A DNA stretch of 64,000 nt from the NCBI GenBank assembly GCA_006384855.1, contig VCJN01000094.1, forward strand, positions 50,022-114,021, written 5' to 3'. The translations under genes and the position numbers were made by a program. This document shows, one piece after another, positions 1-16,905 of the stretch (position 1 is its first letter; every line of letters begins with the position of its first letter). Source of the DNA: Tetraselmis striata (Eukaryota > Chlorophyta > Chlorodendrophyceae > Chlorodendrales > Chlorodendraceae). The notes below the pieces were generated by a model. It was not told the DNA's origin and did no database searches. It was given only the letters and a program-made list of their open reading frames with translations.

Positions 1-191
1 GCCCGCGTCCGCAGTTGCGGCCGACACGATGCCAATTTAGCGCCGTGCTACGCAGCACACGAGAGGAATATACCGGGAAACAAGCGATAGACACGACACA
101 CTATTCCTAAAGTACTGAATAACGTACCGCGAAATTTAAACTTTGCAATTTGCCCGATTAGGCATCCGCTGGGTTCGCCATGTCCTTCAGT

Positions 192-2780
192 TCATCCTTG
201 GGCGGCACGGTGTTGCCGAGAGGCACTACCTTTTGGAACATGTCCCTCACCTCCCGGCGCACAACGATACCCAGATCGTGAACATAATGATCGTGTAAGA
301 CGTCTGCGATAGCATCGTGCTATACACGCTAGTGAGCATCTCCATGTGCCGGGAGGTTCATGAGCGCGTCGCCATATAGGTCGACAGTGACGGGGTTGTG
401 GTGTGTCGGGGGCAGAATGATTTGGCTCCCAACCACCGGGGCCATGCGTATGGGCCATGCACAAAGAAGTAAGTAGCCGACAACGACCTCCCGCAGCTCT
501 TGCGGAGTCATGACCGTCCATGCAGTGGGGATGGCCACTTTCCACATGCCCGTCGCCGCGCCGAGCGAGCTGGCCGAGCAATATCCGTGCCTTGCATGTG
601 ACAGGGAGAGTGCCCACCACATTATGAAGCCCAAAGGTGTTGGCCTTGTCTAGAAATGCCGTCAGCTCCTATTGCGAGCCCGATGCAGCCTCCGCCTCCC
701 GCTCTATCACGCGGGCGTCTGCATCGCTGAGTTGTTGGCCTCGCGCACCGCCGCGGCGAAGCAGGTCGACCCACGAGCTTCGTTGAGGAAGTAATCAAAA
801 TGATGATGGGCCGAAGAAGTTGCTTTAAAATGCCTCGGCCAAGTACGGACTCAAGCGGTGGGTCAAAGATACCATGGGTGGGGGTATGGGTGTGGGAGTT
901 CCTAGTGATGAACCTTCCGGAGGATGTCGTCCATGCAGCCGATGAAGGAAGCATCACGAACGGTAGCCATGCGGGGGATGCCAATGCCCTTCAATCGAAT
1001 GGGGAGGTGATGCCTGATGCGCGCCATGGCCAATGCATCCTTGCTCAAAGTAGCCGCCTCCGCTGCCGTGGGGTCAGGGTCGCGCAAAAGCTCCGCCACG
1101 AAGTCGGTGACCGCCGGATTGGTGCCCTTGTCGTACGTGGAGGGATCCCTAGCACCCGGTCGACCGCCATGAGGACCGTGGCATCCACCGCCTCCGCGAA
1201 GGCCTACACATCTTACGGGAGGCAGTTGCGGAGCCACTACCCCGCCCTGTGTTGCGTGCAGTGCTTAAGCATGGCCCATACGTGGTGCTGCATGGCGTTT
1301 GTATGTGTACCGACGGCTGCCCGGGCTTGTCAGATAGGAGCTCGCTCAGGCTAGACGTCCACCCCCACGGACTTGTAGCTTATCCGCCGTGCCGCGCATG
1401 TAGGCATTTACATACCTTGGCGATCATAGCGGCAAGTTGAGGCATGGCGGCCGGGATGCCGTGGTGGCCATCCAACTCGGGCACTCGATATCGGCCGGGG
1501 CCTCGCGTCTCGCGGCCTCCATGTCCGCGCTTCACTCGTGCATCATGTCGAAGCTCACCTCAAGCCCCACATACGTCCATGCGGAAGGCGTGAAGGGCCG
1601 GCCAAAGGTGCTCCGCCAAGCCCACAAAGTATCAATCGTCGGCGTTGAAGCGCGCCGGCGCCCCGCATGTGAGATCCAGCGTGTTGTCGCACTCATCCAT
1701 CTTGGGGTGAATGGCGGCGCAGAAGAATGTCGTGCCCAACATCGCGTCATGTTGCACGCCGTCCTCCGACCGCATAGGGGCGCGTCGATCGTCCACGAGC
1801 AGAAACAGATCCGTGGAGAGGGAGGCCATGAGCGCAGGGAGGACGGGGTGGAGAGGAGAGCAATCGATGTGACGTTGGATAACGGTGCGGCGCCACGCCT
1901 CGTTGTAAGCGTTGCGAAGATCAATGTGGACGATGAGGGCGCGCGGGGCAAGCTTCTCCGCGATGAGGTAGACAACATGGATGAGCACGAAATTGCGGAG
2001 GTGCCGACGCTGGCGAGCCGAGACGGCGCAAGCACCGATACATACGCCTCCTTCATGATGTCCACCACCGCCCGCTCCGCTCCGCGCCCCCCCCCCCCCC
2101 CCCCCCCCCCCCCGACTGCCACAGGCCGAACGTCCTGGGCCCCGCCCTGGCCTAGCTTCTTCACATGATGGGGCACAAAGCTTGGCAAAGGCGAAGAGCC
2201 GGTTGAACAAGCCGAGCAATCGACCTTGAGGTAACGTACATTGAGGCGACATCCAACATGGCGCGAACCGCCGCATGCCCCAAATAAGCCTGGGCGTATT
2301 CGCCCACCAAGCAGTGGAGATACTCGTTGCGCATGCCTGAGGGCCCTGCCGCCACGTGTTGTTTGAGTTTTTGGTACGGCACGCGCATGTCCGCCACCCC
2401 CAGGGCGGCCTTGTCGAGCGGAATATTATACGCGGCGTCTGAGATCGGGTGGCCACATGACGGGTGCTTGTCGCGCAGCTGGGCGAGGATAGCATGATAG
2501 GATAGGTCGACCATACCCTTGGAAGATAGGCAGCCCGCCGCTCGGGAGAGCTCTCTGTCCTCAACCAACGCCATGGTGTGTGCGGTGCCACGAGCATCGC
2601 CGCAAAGAGGTCAACGTCCGCCCGACGATGGCGGGCATGTCCGACATAGAACGCCTCGGTGCGGGCGTCGTCCCATGAGCGCACGAGTTCGGTCATGCGC
2701 CGCTCGGGGAATGCGCGGAAGCGCCACGCCAAGGTTTGCTGCCGCCGCCGCCCGCCTTGGCCCGGGCCCTTGAGCAACAG
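192..2780 (-). mobile_element. Decayed retroelement with reverse transcriptase (non-LTR-like)
   Basis: Reading on the minus strand, the pieces of an RT polyprotein appear in order but in different frames. At about 2574-2161 there is an N-terminal stretch with AAGPSGMRNEYLH, the usual lead-in to this RT type. At about 2140 comes DVRPVAVGG, matching the RPIAVGE block. RT motif A (HIDLRNAYNE) lies at about 1935-1908 and the motif B remnant GVQHDAMLG near 1740. The catalytic-box equivalent NADD is at 1646-1635, followed at once by TGA (1634-1632) and then YFVG. A C-terminal block LPIRLKGIGIPRM lies near 1010, and further fragments reach about 330. A 27-nt poly-C (2087-2113) interrupts the RT. No LTRs or endonuclease were seen. 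Frameshifts, stops and the changed motif B make it inactive. The RT assignment is firm; the clade is an inference. Confidence 0.75.
2087..2113. repeat. poly-C tract, 27 nt
   Basis: Uninterrupted C run inside the decayed RT element, between the RPVAVGG block and motif A. Confidence 0.98.
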
Positions 2781-5027
2781 CTACGGCAATAATAATACCG
2801 GTACAAGTACTGGCGATGGACGATGACGATAAGATGTGATGCGGAAGCCGGCCACTCCGTTAGGGAAGATGCTACGGCCGGAGGGTATCTCCGTGCCAAT
2901 CGATGGCTTGGCCAGGCGCGATCGCATCCCTGCGGGGCTGCTTGACCTGCTCTTCTGCAGCAAGCCTGGCTGCACCTGCCGGGTCCACCCCAGCAGGTGG
3001 ACCACGACTACCGTAGTACGGGTACCTCGTATGAATATATATACTGCTCGAGGATTCAGTATTACACGAAAATTCTATGTAGTCGCTATATCAGGAAAAC
3101 ATCCGGACAAGGAAAAACCGACACTGGATGGCGTCATCATCGTATAATATGCTAATTATTACTCGCCGGCGTACAGGTACTAGTCGCTAGTCGCTAGTAC
3201 TCAGCATCGTTCATCAGCGACGACTATCGCGCGGGCGACTATGTGCCGGAATAAACATCGTCATACATCCGAGCTATATTCGGCCAATCTTACCCGTGTT
3301 TCTTCTGCGCGCGTCATCGGCAGCGGCGCGAGCGCGCAACACGCAGCAGCAGCCCGCCAGCCCGCGCACGTCGAGGGAGTGAATCAGTGAACCATCCGAG
3401 AAACCACCCCATTGTGACGAGAGGAATAGCCGAGGCCTACAGTATGTAAGACAGTCGGGTGCCGCTTCAGGGGGAAAAACATTGAGTGCCGGTCACTGCG
3501 ATACAGCTTGAGGTAGGAGTGGCAAAACTGCTACGCACCCCAACGTCGTCGGCGCGTGGATTGTCCACGGCGGACCAGGAACGGCACCGGCGCTTCTCTG
3601 TCACAAATACAACGACGAGAAATAATATACAAACGAGGCTGGCAAGTCGAGACAGGAGGTAGACGGAATAAACTAAATATCCCGTACTCATTTTAGAGAC
3701 GATCTTCGTATAGCAGTACAGGCGAGTGGCCGCCACTTGTCCCTGCTCACTCTCTTAGCACCAGCAGCCGCCGCAGCTTCGCCGCGCTTGCGCAGTGTGG
3801 CGATAGTTACACAAGGTTGCAGCTTCTATCGAATCGGGACGATAACATCACCAGGCCAGTGCTTACATGCCAGCGTCGAAAGAAGCGTACGGTATGTCCA
3901 AAGCATTCATAAGTACACGCGCGTTTGCGGCTGCCGGGGACGACGAAGAGGCGGCGGTGAGATGCACCAATTTATCTTCAATTTCGTGTACCGACCTCAT
4001 AAGACGGCGCTGCGTATGTTTTCTTACAGCGAACTCACTCATCGACAACTTCACTGACACAGGCTACCTTCAAATTAGCTGGCGTGCTCACCGTTTGACA
4101 AACTAGAGCTGCCGCATGTTTGCCGCCGCCGGGGATACATACTTGGCAGCCGGCGTTTCGCTTCCGGCAGATCTGTCGGCCACTGTTTGCCATATCAGTG
4201 CCGCGAAACATATCTTAAAAACACGTCTCTGTGCCACTGTTAGATATTAATTGAAAGTGATTAGCACAGTATAGTTCCTAGTGGCAAAAGTAAGCATAGC
4301 AAAACGTAATCACATATTGTTATGTCTTCGAAAGCTGCCATGCATTTGTCAGACTAAGTTATCATCACACTATTACCTATACTAATTTGGTGCCCGGCTC
4401 CCGCCGCTCGCAATATCATAGTCGACAGAGTTACCAGGCTGCTGCTGATCTGGAAGCGCGGACTTAGTAAGTCTAAGACACGCAGTGAAGTGTGCCGTCT
4501 TCGAGAAGATAAATCCATGTATTGTCAGTCTAACAATAACATAGTGTCACAGCATTGTGTTGATGCATAAAGAGGGTCTCTTACACATATACATTACGTA
4601 ACTTGGTGTCTCGGCAGGTCATAGAATACGTCAACCGTGCAAATATGAAACACGCACATCTACTATGATGGAGGTTATGCTCTGTTTATTACTTTCAAAC
4701 AACCTACTCCAAGTTGAAGTATGTCTCAAGTAAGACAATGATTTGGACCAAAACAGATCCAAAGCAGAGCAGCAAAAAATCATGGTACATCGTGCATGAA
4801 AGAAGTACATAAGCTATGACAGCATCATGGCGATAGAAATCCCTGTGACAATACATGTATCTGTAACTGTTGAATGCTTGGTGTTGCGTGCGCAGAGGCA
4901 CGCACCGCATATATCAAAGCAAGACAGAGGCGGCTCTGAGCCAGGGCACCCAAGATCTTGCAACGTGGCGGCATCAAGGCGCTGCCACAGATATCCAACT
5001 ATCTGCCACCACAGCTCGTCTGGTCAA
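2781..5027. other. Intergenic region without a recognised gene
   Basis: Short open frames occur on both strands (for example 2836-3147 and 3737-4057) but none resembles a known protein or has convincing splice partners. Base composition turns AT-rich between about 4100 and 4820. This stretch should hold the promoter and 5' untranslated region of the LamG/LRR gene that starts at 5028. Confidence 0.5.
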
Positions 5028-8000
5028 ATGAAGAGCAGCGCCACTCCTCTCCACTGCGTGCTGCTGTTGCTCGTCTGCCTGATGAGCTCTGACGCCATGG
5101 CAAGCGCAGCAAGACTCTGCGACCACGGCGCAGCAGCTCAAGGCATCGCGGGATGTGATGAAACGAATTCTGGAAGATCACTCATGCAATCTGGCGGGGG
5201 GAATGAGGTGCGTTACGCCCCCCCTGGGTTTGGCTATTCGTTACCACCTCCCTCCACCTCAACATTTCACAGATTGCCTGCGAATGTCCAATCACCACAG
5301 TGTCGGTAGTCGATGTGCATGTTCCCAGAAATATCAGATGTCAAAACAAGTCTCGCTGAAAGAGCTGGCGATCTGTGCTTCGCGAAACAGAGAAGGCTGT
5401 AAACTGGATAATGATTGCTTAGTGATCCCTATGTCCCTTCTGCTTCATGCTAATGCAGGGCCCAACTTCATTCCGGGGAGCCCTTCGGTGCGCACAGCTT
5501 CACCTCGACCCGGCATTCAGTACATACTGTACATGCTCTTTCCTTTTCAGAAATAGTTTCAAAGCAAAGGGATCAGTAGCTTGAAAGTGCCGTCAAGAGC
5601 CATCCATCATGAAATCGTCACACCTGATGCCCCAACTGAGCGCCTTGATGGTCTGACACATGCTTTCATCATGTATTCAGGTACACCATGAGCGGCAACA
5701 GGTGCATTCTGCCAGTTCTTCTGCAGACCGAGATCTGGACAGACTGCGTGAGGAATGAGTATGGCAGCCCCGTGTGCGAGGTGATACCCCCTATCCCGCT
5801 GTCAGCCTTTAACTATACTGATCACCAATGCCTGCTTTCAGTGCTCGTGGCGCTTGCTTGGAGATGACTAGCGCGGTGCTCCGTGCAGGTGGATGACGGA
5901 AGCTGGGAAGGAGTGCGAGGCTGACGGGAATGATACCACCGGCAGCAACGGCCCTCCAACAGCGGAGACAACGCCTCTCGGTGGCGTCTGCTGGACCGGG
6001 CCCTCATCCAGCCCCATTGGCCAGGCGTGGAACCCTTGCAACGAGCCGCTGGTCTGCGCGGCTGCGCCCATCAGCCGGAGCAACATCAATTCGCTGATGT
6101 CGGGGGTGCTGCCATCAAATGCACGGGACGGCGCTCTCAACCTGACTTCTGGGACCCTTGGGATTTGCATCCCCAGGCCCATGGGCATGAGCTGGGCCCC
6201 CACCTTGGAGTAAGTCGGAATTTCTTGTCAGCAGTTCCCATGATTTCTTCCTGTTTGCGCTGCGGAGCGGGTAGACCATTGCCTTGCTGGAGCAGCGGTA
6301 CTAATCCTTTGCGCTGGATTTCAATCTGCAGGGCCGGCGGGGAGCCCCCGATGGCCTTCTTCCCTCTGACAAGCCCTGCGATTGCAACATGGCCCACCGC
6401 CGCGTACTTGGGTACATCCGAGGGAGTGACCTGGGGGAACGATGAGCTATTTGGGCGTGCCATGCGCTGCAGACAGGTACGACATTGCGGTTGCTCATCT
6501 TAGTACATGCCACTTAGGTATGTATTAGTATATATGGCATTCCTATCCATACTGCTAATCATAGATATTCAGCGTGTTCACTGCGGAGGCGCACAGAACC
6601 ACACCAATACAGGTTGTGTTTTCGTACATGCTGTGATGTTCAGAGTTGGCAACTAATGGCGCTCTTAATTTGATATGATGACTGAACCGCCTCACTGGCC
6701 TGACCCTCTCAACGCCTGGGTATGCGGCAGGAGCGCCTGGATGTCGCCGTCCTGCAGAATGTGGGCTACGGGAGGACAGACGGGCAGTGGGCAATTTCTC
6801 TCTGGATCAAGCCCACCAACACATCCGGGGGAGCCTTCCAGTACATCTTCTCCCACTCTGCCCGCAGCGCAGCCACCTGGGACGCTAACCAAGTGCAGAT
6901 TTATCTTCCGGAGCAAGGTCACCACGCGCATGGCGTTATTCGGGCGATTGTCAAGGACGAGACGGATGTCTACACCAGCCCCTGGGGAGTCAGAGACCTT
7001 TCTGGACTCTGATGGCCGGGTCAGTCGCGTGGCAGATCTCCCTGCTTTACAGTAATCTTACTTGCGACAGCATGTCACATTCGCAGCCATGTCATTGCTT
7101 CTATCAGCATGAGAGTTCAGTATGAAGTATGCCATGCTGTGAAGGTAAGGTCACGCATGTTGATGCCAGAGCTCACTTTCTGCCATCCTTGGCGTGATCG
7201 CAGGTTCAGGATCAGAGAGTGTCGCTCCTCCCAGCAGCACTGCAGCCCGACCTTGCGGACGGAGCCTGGCACATGGTCACACTGAGCACCCTCCCCTCCG
7301 GCAAGAAAGGGCTTCCGCCTCTTTGTGAACGGCCAGCTGTCCGGCGAGCTCAGCCGAGCTGCTTTGGCTAATGCCAGCGCAGCTGACAGGAAACTCGTCA
7401 GACACAGCCCCGCAAGCCCTGGACACACTTCCGGTGAATGGTGGAGATCCGCTCCAGGTGCGCGGCCATGTTGAAGTACTCTCATCATTTCTGTCATGTA
7501 TCAGCCATATATCAGGCGCTTTCCCAGATGAGTGCTTCTCTCCCTGCAGATCTCTCACTGGCACGTGACTGGTGTCCAGATCGACTCGGAGATGTTTCTG
7601 TGTGGGAGGATGGACCTCGACAGAGATCGTCACTTCGATGGCAGCATCTCACAGCTGTCTATCTACAACAGGGCCCTCACCCCCGCGCAGGTCCAGCGCA
7701 TGTACGCCGCCGTAAGCAGTCGGCTCCCTGCCGGCTTGGAGACATCCAACACAGCACCATCACACAGCGCGGCTAGCCCGTCCGGAACTGCGGTCTCAAC
7801 CTGCACCGTGGATGGCCCGAGTCAGCCGTGCCCTCAAGGCGAGCTCTGCATGCCTGTGGCGGCACCAGCTCAGCGCATTGCACCCAACGCGACACAGGAG
7901 TCGTCAGCTGAAAAGACAGGAACATGTATGCAGCTGCCGTCAGAGCTCAGTGGTCTCCCAGGGATGTCCTCCGGCACCGCGGATTCCCTCCCTGCCGCCT

Positions 8001-11000
8001 GGTTCTCCTTGAACGGCACCCTCCAGGCGTGGCCGGAAGGTCGCAGGTAACTCCCCCATCACATACAGCATGCCTTGATTTCCATTGAGCGCCCGGTTGC
8101 CGCGATGCACTCGTGCACGCATCCTTGGGTTATTTGTGCAGCAGCACATGTGCCTGACCCCTCATCATCAGGAACAGATGCTAACCTGCTGCTCACGAAC
8201 GTACTTGTCAGGTACTTCGGCAAGCTGACAGGCGATGCCAGATTTGAAGAGGATGACATGTGGGGGGTGGCATTGCAGTGCGGCACAAGCACGTCGGGCT
8301 TGGCTGTGATCGAGGAGCGCATGCTTGAGGACGAGGATCCGCCAGGCGCCCGCGGCGGGGCTCTGTCCATCAACCTCTGGCTCAAGTTCAACCCACAGGA
8401 CAGTCGGTCCTCAAGCGACCGCGTCTTTCACTACCTCTTCTCCTGGGACAACAGCGAAACCTCCGAGTACGATGCAAGCCCATGGCGGAACAATCAGATC
8501 CAGATCTACCTGCCTGCCCAGCAACACAGCGCGCACGGCGTGGCGAGAGTCATCCTGCGCGACGAGTACGACGTCGACACTCAAAATGTGGCGTTCCTGG
8601 ACTCGGATGGAATGGTGTCGTACAACGCACCGCGCCCAACGCTCCCGCACGTGGACCTGGCGGACGAGCGCTGGCACATGCTCACAGTAACGACACTGCC
8701 CGGCGGGGGGAAGGGCTACCGCGTCTACTTGGATGGCCAGCTCACCGGCGAGCTTGCCCCCGGGGTCCAGGCCTTTCAGCCAGCCCAGCTGACGGGAGGG
8801 GACGCTATCTCTCTGTCTGGACCGCTATACCTGTGCGGCCACAAGGTTGGCTCAAGGGACCGGCATTTTCCAGGAATGATTGCCGGTGTCGGGATTTGGC
8901 ACAAGGTGAGAGATGCACAGCATCATCTCTGCTGTACCACACTTTGAAGTCATGGCCACACCACCCAAAGATGCCGCCACTACATGCCAGTTTGTGTTGC
9001 CTGACAGTCTGGCGGTGATGCTGACTGTGTCGATGGCATTGCAGGCCTTGAAGCCCAGCGAAGTCGCCTCCCTGTGGACCACCAAGGCGATGGATCTATC
9101 CGCTGCCGCCAACGCCACCAGCGACTCGGCATCTGTCCCGCAGCACAACAGCAGCTCTCAGGCGCTCAACTTTGCCTCCGGACCGCGCTACCTGCTGGTC
9201 ACTGACCGATACACCATGTCAGGCAACCAGTGCATCTTCCCCGCCGCTGCCTCCGGAACCGTGATCGCCGATTGCATCGCCTTCCCCCCGGCCGATTCCC
9301 AATATCGTGGCGCAGCCAATGCCAGCGCTGGATGGTGCCCCACGGCGCCGCAGACATGGGAGCCCTGCATGCCCTACGAGTCGCCTCTGCCTGGCTCTTC
9401 GTATGTGCCAGTTGCCACCAGGGAAACCAGCACCCAGGCATGCATCCTGCCATCGGTTGTCAAGGGCCCACGTTCAGGAGGCACCAACGCCACCGCGCAC
9501 GAGATGGTGGCGCTCGATTGCGTCTCGCTGTCTGATTTAAGCGACCGTACGGGGTCTAACATGCCAAGGCAGCAGGACGAGGGCCAATGCCTGGTGGAAA
9601 GCGGTGAGGTGTCCCGCACTCCTGTGAGGCTTGATCGACTGCTTTGCTTGGAGTGCAGTTCCTCCAACCTGCGGGCTTTCTTTTGTACGTTGGTGATATT
9701 GAGTTATGTTGGATGCGGGATGGTAGGAGAGTGGATGGACTGCATCCCAGAGCAGGAGTTCACCTTGCCTGGGAGCAATGCCTCCGGCTCCCCCGAGTCG
9801 TTGGACTACAACAGCATGGACGGCGCTGTCGCCAGCGAGACGTCCGATCTCGCAGCCCTGAAAGCCATCAGACGGCAGGTTGCGGATATCTCCGGCTACA
9901 AGCTGTGGACCAATGAGACCTTCGAGGACTCGCCTTGTCTTCCTCCCGTGGGCGCCTCGTCCGACGAGAGGGCCACCATCTTCCCTTCCAGCGTCCCTGG
10001 CATTGGCTGTGATGCCAACGGCAGCGTGGTGGCGATATCTCTACGGCAGGCGCCCCACCACCCTACGCAACACTACAGCGTATGAATGGACGGAGTGGTA
10101 GCTTTCTCTCTTCCATGATTACCCCCGCATTGACTGACTCGACAATCCCTGCTGATCATACCTTCCCAGGGCCGAAAACCTCACCCGCGTACCCAGCGGA
10201 GCCTTCCAGTTGGCGAAGCTGCGGATTCTCGACCTGGCGCACAATCACCTCGCCGCCATCAGCCTGCCCAGGTCGATGAACCTCGAGCTGCTGGACTTGC
10301 GTCACAACCGCCTGGGCGGCTCCCTGCCGGACATGATCACCAGGAAGATGCCCCAGCTTCAGATTCTCCAGCTGCAGAGCAACCGGATCACGGGGACGAT
10401 ACCCGCAGCAGCGAGTTTCTGGACGCAGCTGCCAAACATCACGTTCATCGACATGAGCGACAACTACATCACTGGTACAGGTCCCGTAGAGAAAAATGGC
10501 GGGGGGAGCTAGAGCCGGCTGTTCTCCACTGACTCGCAAAAGCACATCTATTGAAGGTCAATGTGGTTTCACACAGCACGGTGCATGTATGCGCAGGGCC
10601 GCTCCCCGAGGCCATCACAGCGCTCCGTCATCTCCAGGTACGAATGCGTTCAGCAGCCACGGCGACGCATGCATGTTGAGGTGCATGCTTGTTTATAACA
10701 CATGAGGATGTTCTAGTTCTCAGTTCATGTTTGCGCCTGCCGGGCGACACGTGGCTCTGGTTGAATTTCCTCTGGGGATGCCACAGGGACTGGAGCTTCA
10801 CAATAACTCTCTGGCGGGCCCGCTGCCAAGCGTCCTACCGAAGAAGCTCACGTGGCTCAGCCTGGCAAACAACCAGATGACGGGGGAAATCCCTCCCTCC
10901 TGGTCCCAGCTGGCGTGCTTGGAGATCGCGGGCAACCCTGGGGTCTGCGGCAACGTCTCCGCGGACCTTCCCGTCCTTGGCTCTCGCTCCGGGGAGGTGC

Positions 11001-11555
11001 GCTGCCAGGCCAGCGAGAGTTCCTTCGAGGGGACGCACATAGGCAGCGCGTGTCCTGCGAGCGAGGGAACGCGCAGCGCTGAGCACGCCGGCAGCGGGAG
11101 CCCATCAGGTGAATGATCTCACTTGTCACGCCTCCCCAAGCCAATGCCGCTTCCATGTTCTGCACCATGCCATGCAATTGAGGATGACTTGCTGATGTCC
11201 TGATGTGGCCACCCGTCTGGCAGCCCAAGACGCGGAATCGCCACTGAGCCCCGCCTGGATTGCGGTGATTGTGATCGCGGCTCTCTTTCTCGTGTTTGCC
11301 ATCACAATCCTGATCCTGTGCCCGAGGCTGAGGGCGTGGAGGAGCAGCCGCTTCAAGCGCTACACCGACGACAACCCTGACCGCTGCCACTCGCCCACCT
11401 CGTCCTCCGCGCCCAGCATGGAGATCGCAATGGAGGCCATCACCGCTCCGGAGCCTGAGCCAGGCGCCACTTGCGCCAGGCGGAAGGATGCGACTCTGAT
11501 CTCCAGCAACGATTCGAGCACTTACACAGCGGAAGTGGTGGCAGAGCACGTGTGA
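5028..11555 (+). CDS. Secreted/type I membrane protein: LamG x2, Cys modules, LRR, TM
   Basis: Start ATG at 5028 opens a signal peptide (MKSSATPLHCVLLLLVCLMS, cleavage near AMASA). Visible exons: 5028-5207, about 5681-5750, 5889-6209, 6332-6476, 6731-7035, 7204-7456, 7550-8046, 8172-8905, 9045-about 9605, about 9730-10079, 10170-10474, 10597-10637, 10787-11108, 11224-11555. Domain order is: Cys module (NRCILP...TDC, 5681-6050); LamG/ConA-like domain 1 (6332-7720); Cys-rich linker; LamG 2 (7990-9110, with QIQIYLPAQ, DGQLTGEL and WHMLTV); three more Cys modules (NQCIFP...ADC, QACILP...LDC, GQCLVE...MDC); an LRR N-cap (9840-10030); about six plant-type LRRs (LxGxLP, 10200-10920); one TM helix (WIAVIVIAALFLVFAITILI) and a short Ser/Thr-rich tail. 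From 10170 on the exon phases agree. LamG 1 shows frame breaks near 6990, 7305 and 7370, and one is suspected near 10045. It is likely a cell-surface adhesion or recognition protein; its ligand is unknown. Confidence 0.75.
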
Positions 11556-11756
11556 GGAAGAGCAAGCCATCGATGGTTTCTCTCTGAAGAATGAGTCCAC
11601 ATATGTATGATTGCATGATTAGCGGGGACAGAATGGGATGAAGGGCACCGGGGTTCATGGATCTGTCTGAGAGAGGTATGCACTGTAGCCTCGGCCATTG
11701 CAGGAAATTTCGGCAGGGGCATCTTGACAGGATAGTGTGTGTTATCAAGGCCCATC

Positions 11757-11761
11757 TGTAA
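11757..11761 (+). terminator. TGTAA polyadenylation signal (LamG/LRR gene)
   Basis: TGTAA lies about 200 nt after the stop codon at 11555. This pentamer is the usual chlorophyte poly(A) signal. Confidence 0.45.
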
Positions 11762-11888
11762 GTACTGTATTGGATGCGGGCAGCATGGTACAGCAGCTCG
11801 AACAAAAGCTGTGCATGGACTCGAGGGAGAGCTCGCCTGTCCCACAGGTCGCAACCCAGGCGATGTCATCGGACCAGTAACGGCAACT

Positions 11889-11893
11889 TTACA
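11889..11893 (-). terminator. TGTAA polyadenylation signal (SEC23)
   Basis: TTACA on the plus strand, that is TGTAA in the direction of transcription, 54 nt past the SEC23 stop codon. Confidence 0.55.
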
Positions 11894-11946
11894 TCTGAAT
11901 GGCAGACCAGGCATCCGCCGGGACGCCCCTTGCGCGAGTGGCTGGT

Positions 11947-16135
<4,189 letters not shown>

Positions 16136-16737
16136 CGTGGCGTCGCTGGCGGCTGCGTGCTCGAAGCCCCTGGGAAGTAGGAGCGCCCCGCCGCCCGCCA
16201 GGCGTCAGACCCCCGCAAACCCCCGCTCGACCGCACCCCGTTGGGCCGCGCGCCAGATCCCGCCAGCCGAGAGGGGGATCTCACCTGAAGGAGGTTACCA
16301 CGGGCGCGCTGCGGGTGCTGTGAACTCGGAGCCGGTGCAAGTGCAAGCACGCGCGGTGCGTGCGGCCTGTGGATGTAGGCCGTTGACGCGCGCTGAGGTC
16401 AACCGCAGGTGGCGCAGGTGAGCGGGGTGTAAGTCCGGGCCGCCCTGCGCGCAGCAATTGCTGCTTGCCGCCAAAAGAATCAAGCAGCATCAGCAGCAGA
16501 TCGGCACCAGGCGCGCGGGGCTGTGCTGCTGGCTGCTGTTCGCGCCGGATCGATCCGAATACATGAATGAGCACATGTATAGCGACTAACATTAGGTAGG
16601 ATTAAAATAATATAGATGAACACATAAACAATTATCCTGTACGGGTACATGAGCTAGCTGCAAACCGCGATAAGGAAATCACCCGAACATAAAATAAAGG
16701 CATTTGGAATCTTAAAATATAACATTAATCGTATAAT

Positions 16738-16905
16738 ACCCGCACGCCATGGGTTTACCCGGTTGATGCATTATAGCCATTATTATTCGGGGTTCGAATG
16801 AGGCAATGGTCTACGGGCTTTGCCAGCTATAGACCTACGACTGCAGTTGGCGCAACATCGCGGCTTCGGCCGGTGTCCCGCGGGGCGAACTTTACTTTTA
16901 CTTCA
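16738..16905 (+). mobile_element. SINE-like element, 3' part
   Basis: Shares with the copies at 25428-25665 (-) and 36905-37080 (+) the blocks GGGGTTCGAATGAGGCAATG, GACTGCAGTTGGCGCA and CGGCTTCGGCCG(G/A)TGTCCC, and ends in GCGAACTTTACTTTTACTT. The GGTTCGAAT block looks like a Pol III B box. The 5' tRNA-like head is missing here. Confidence 0.6.
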
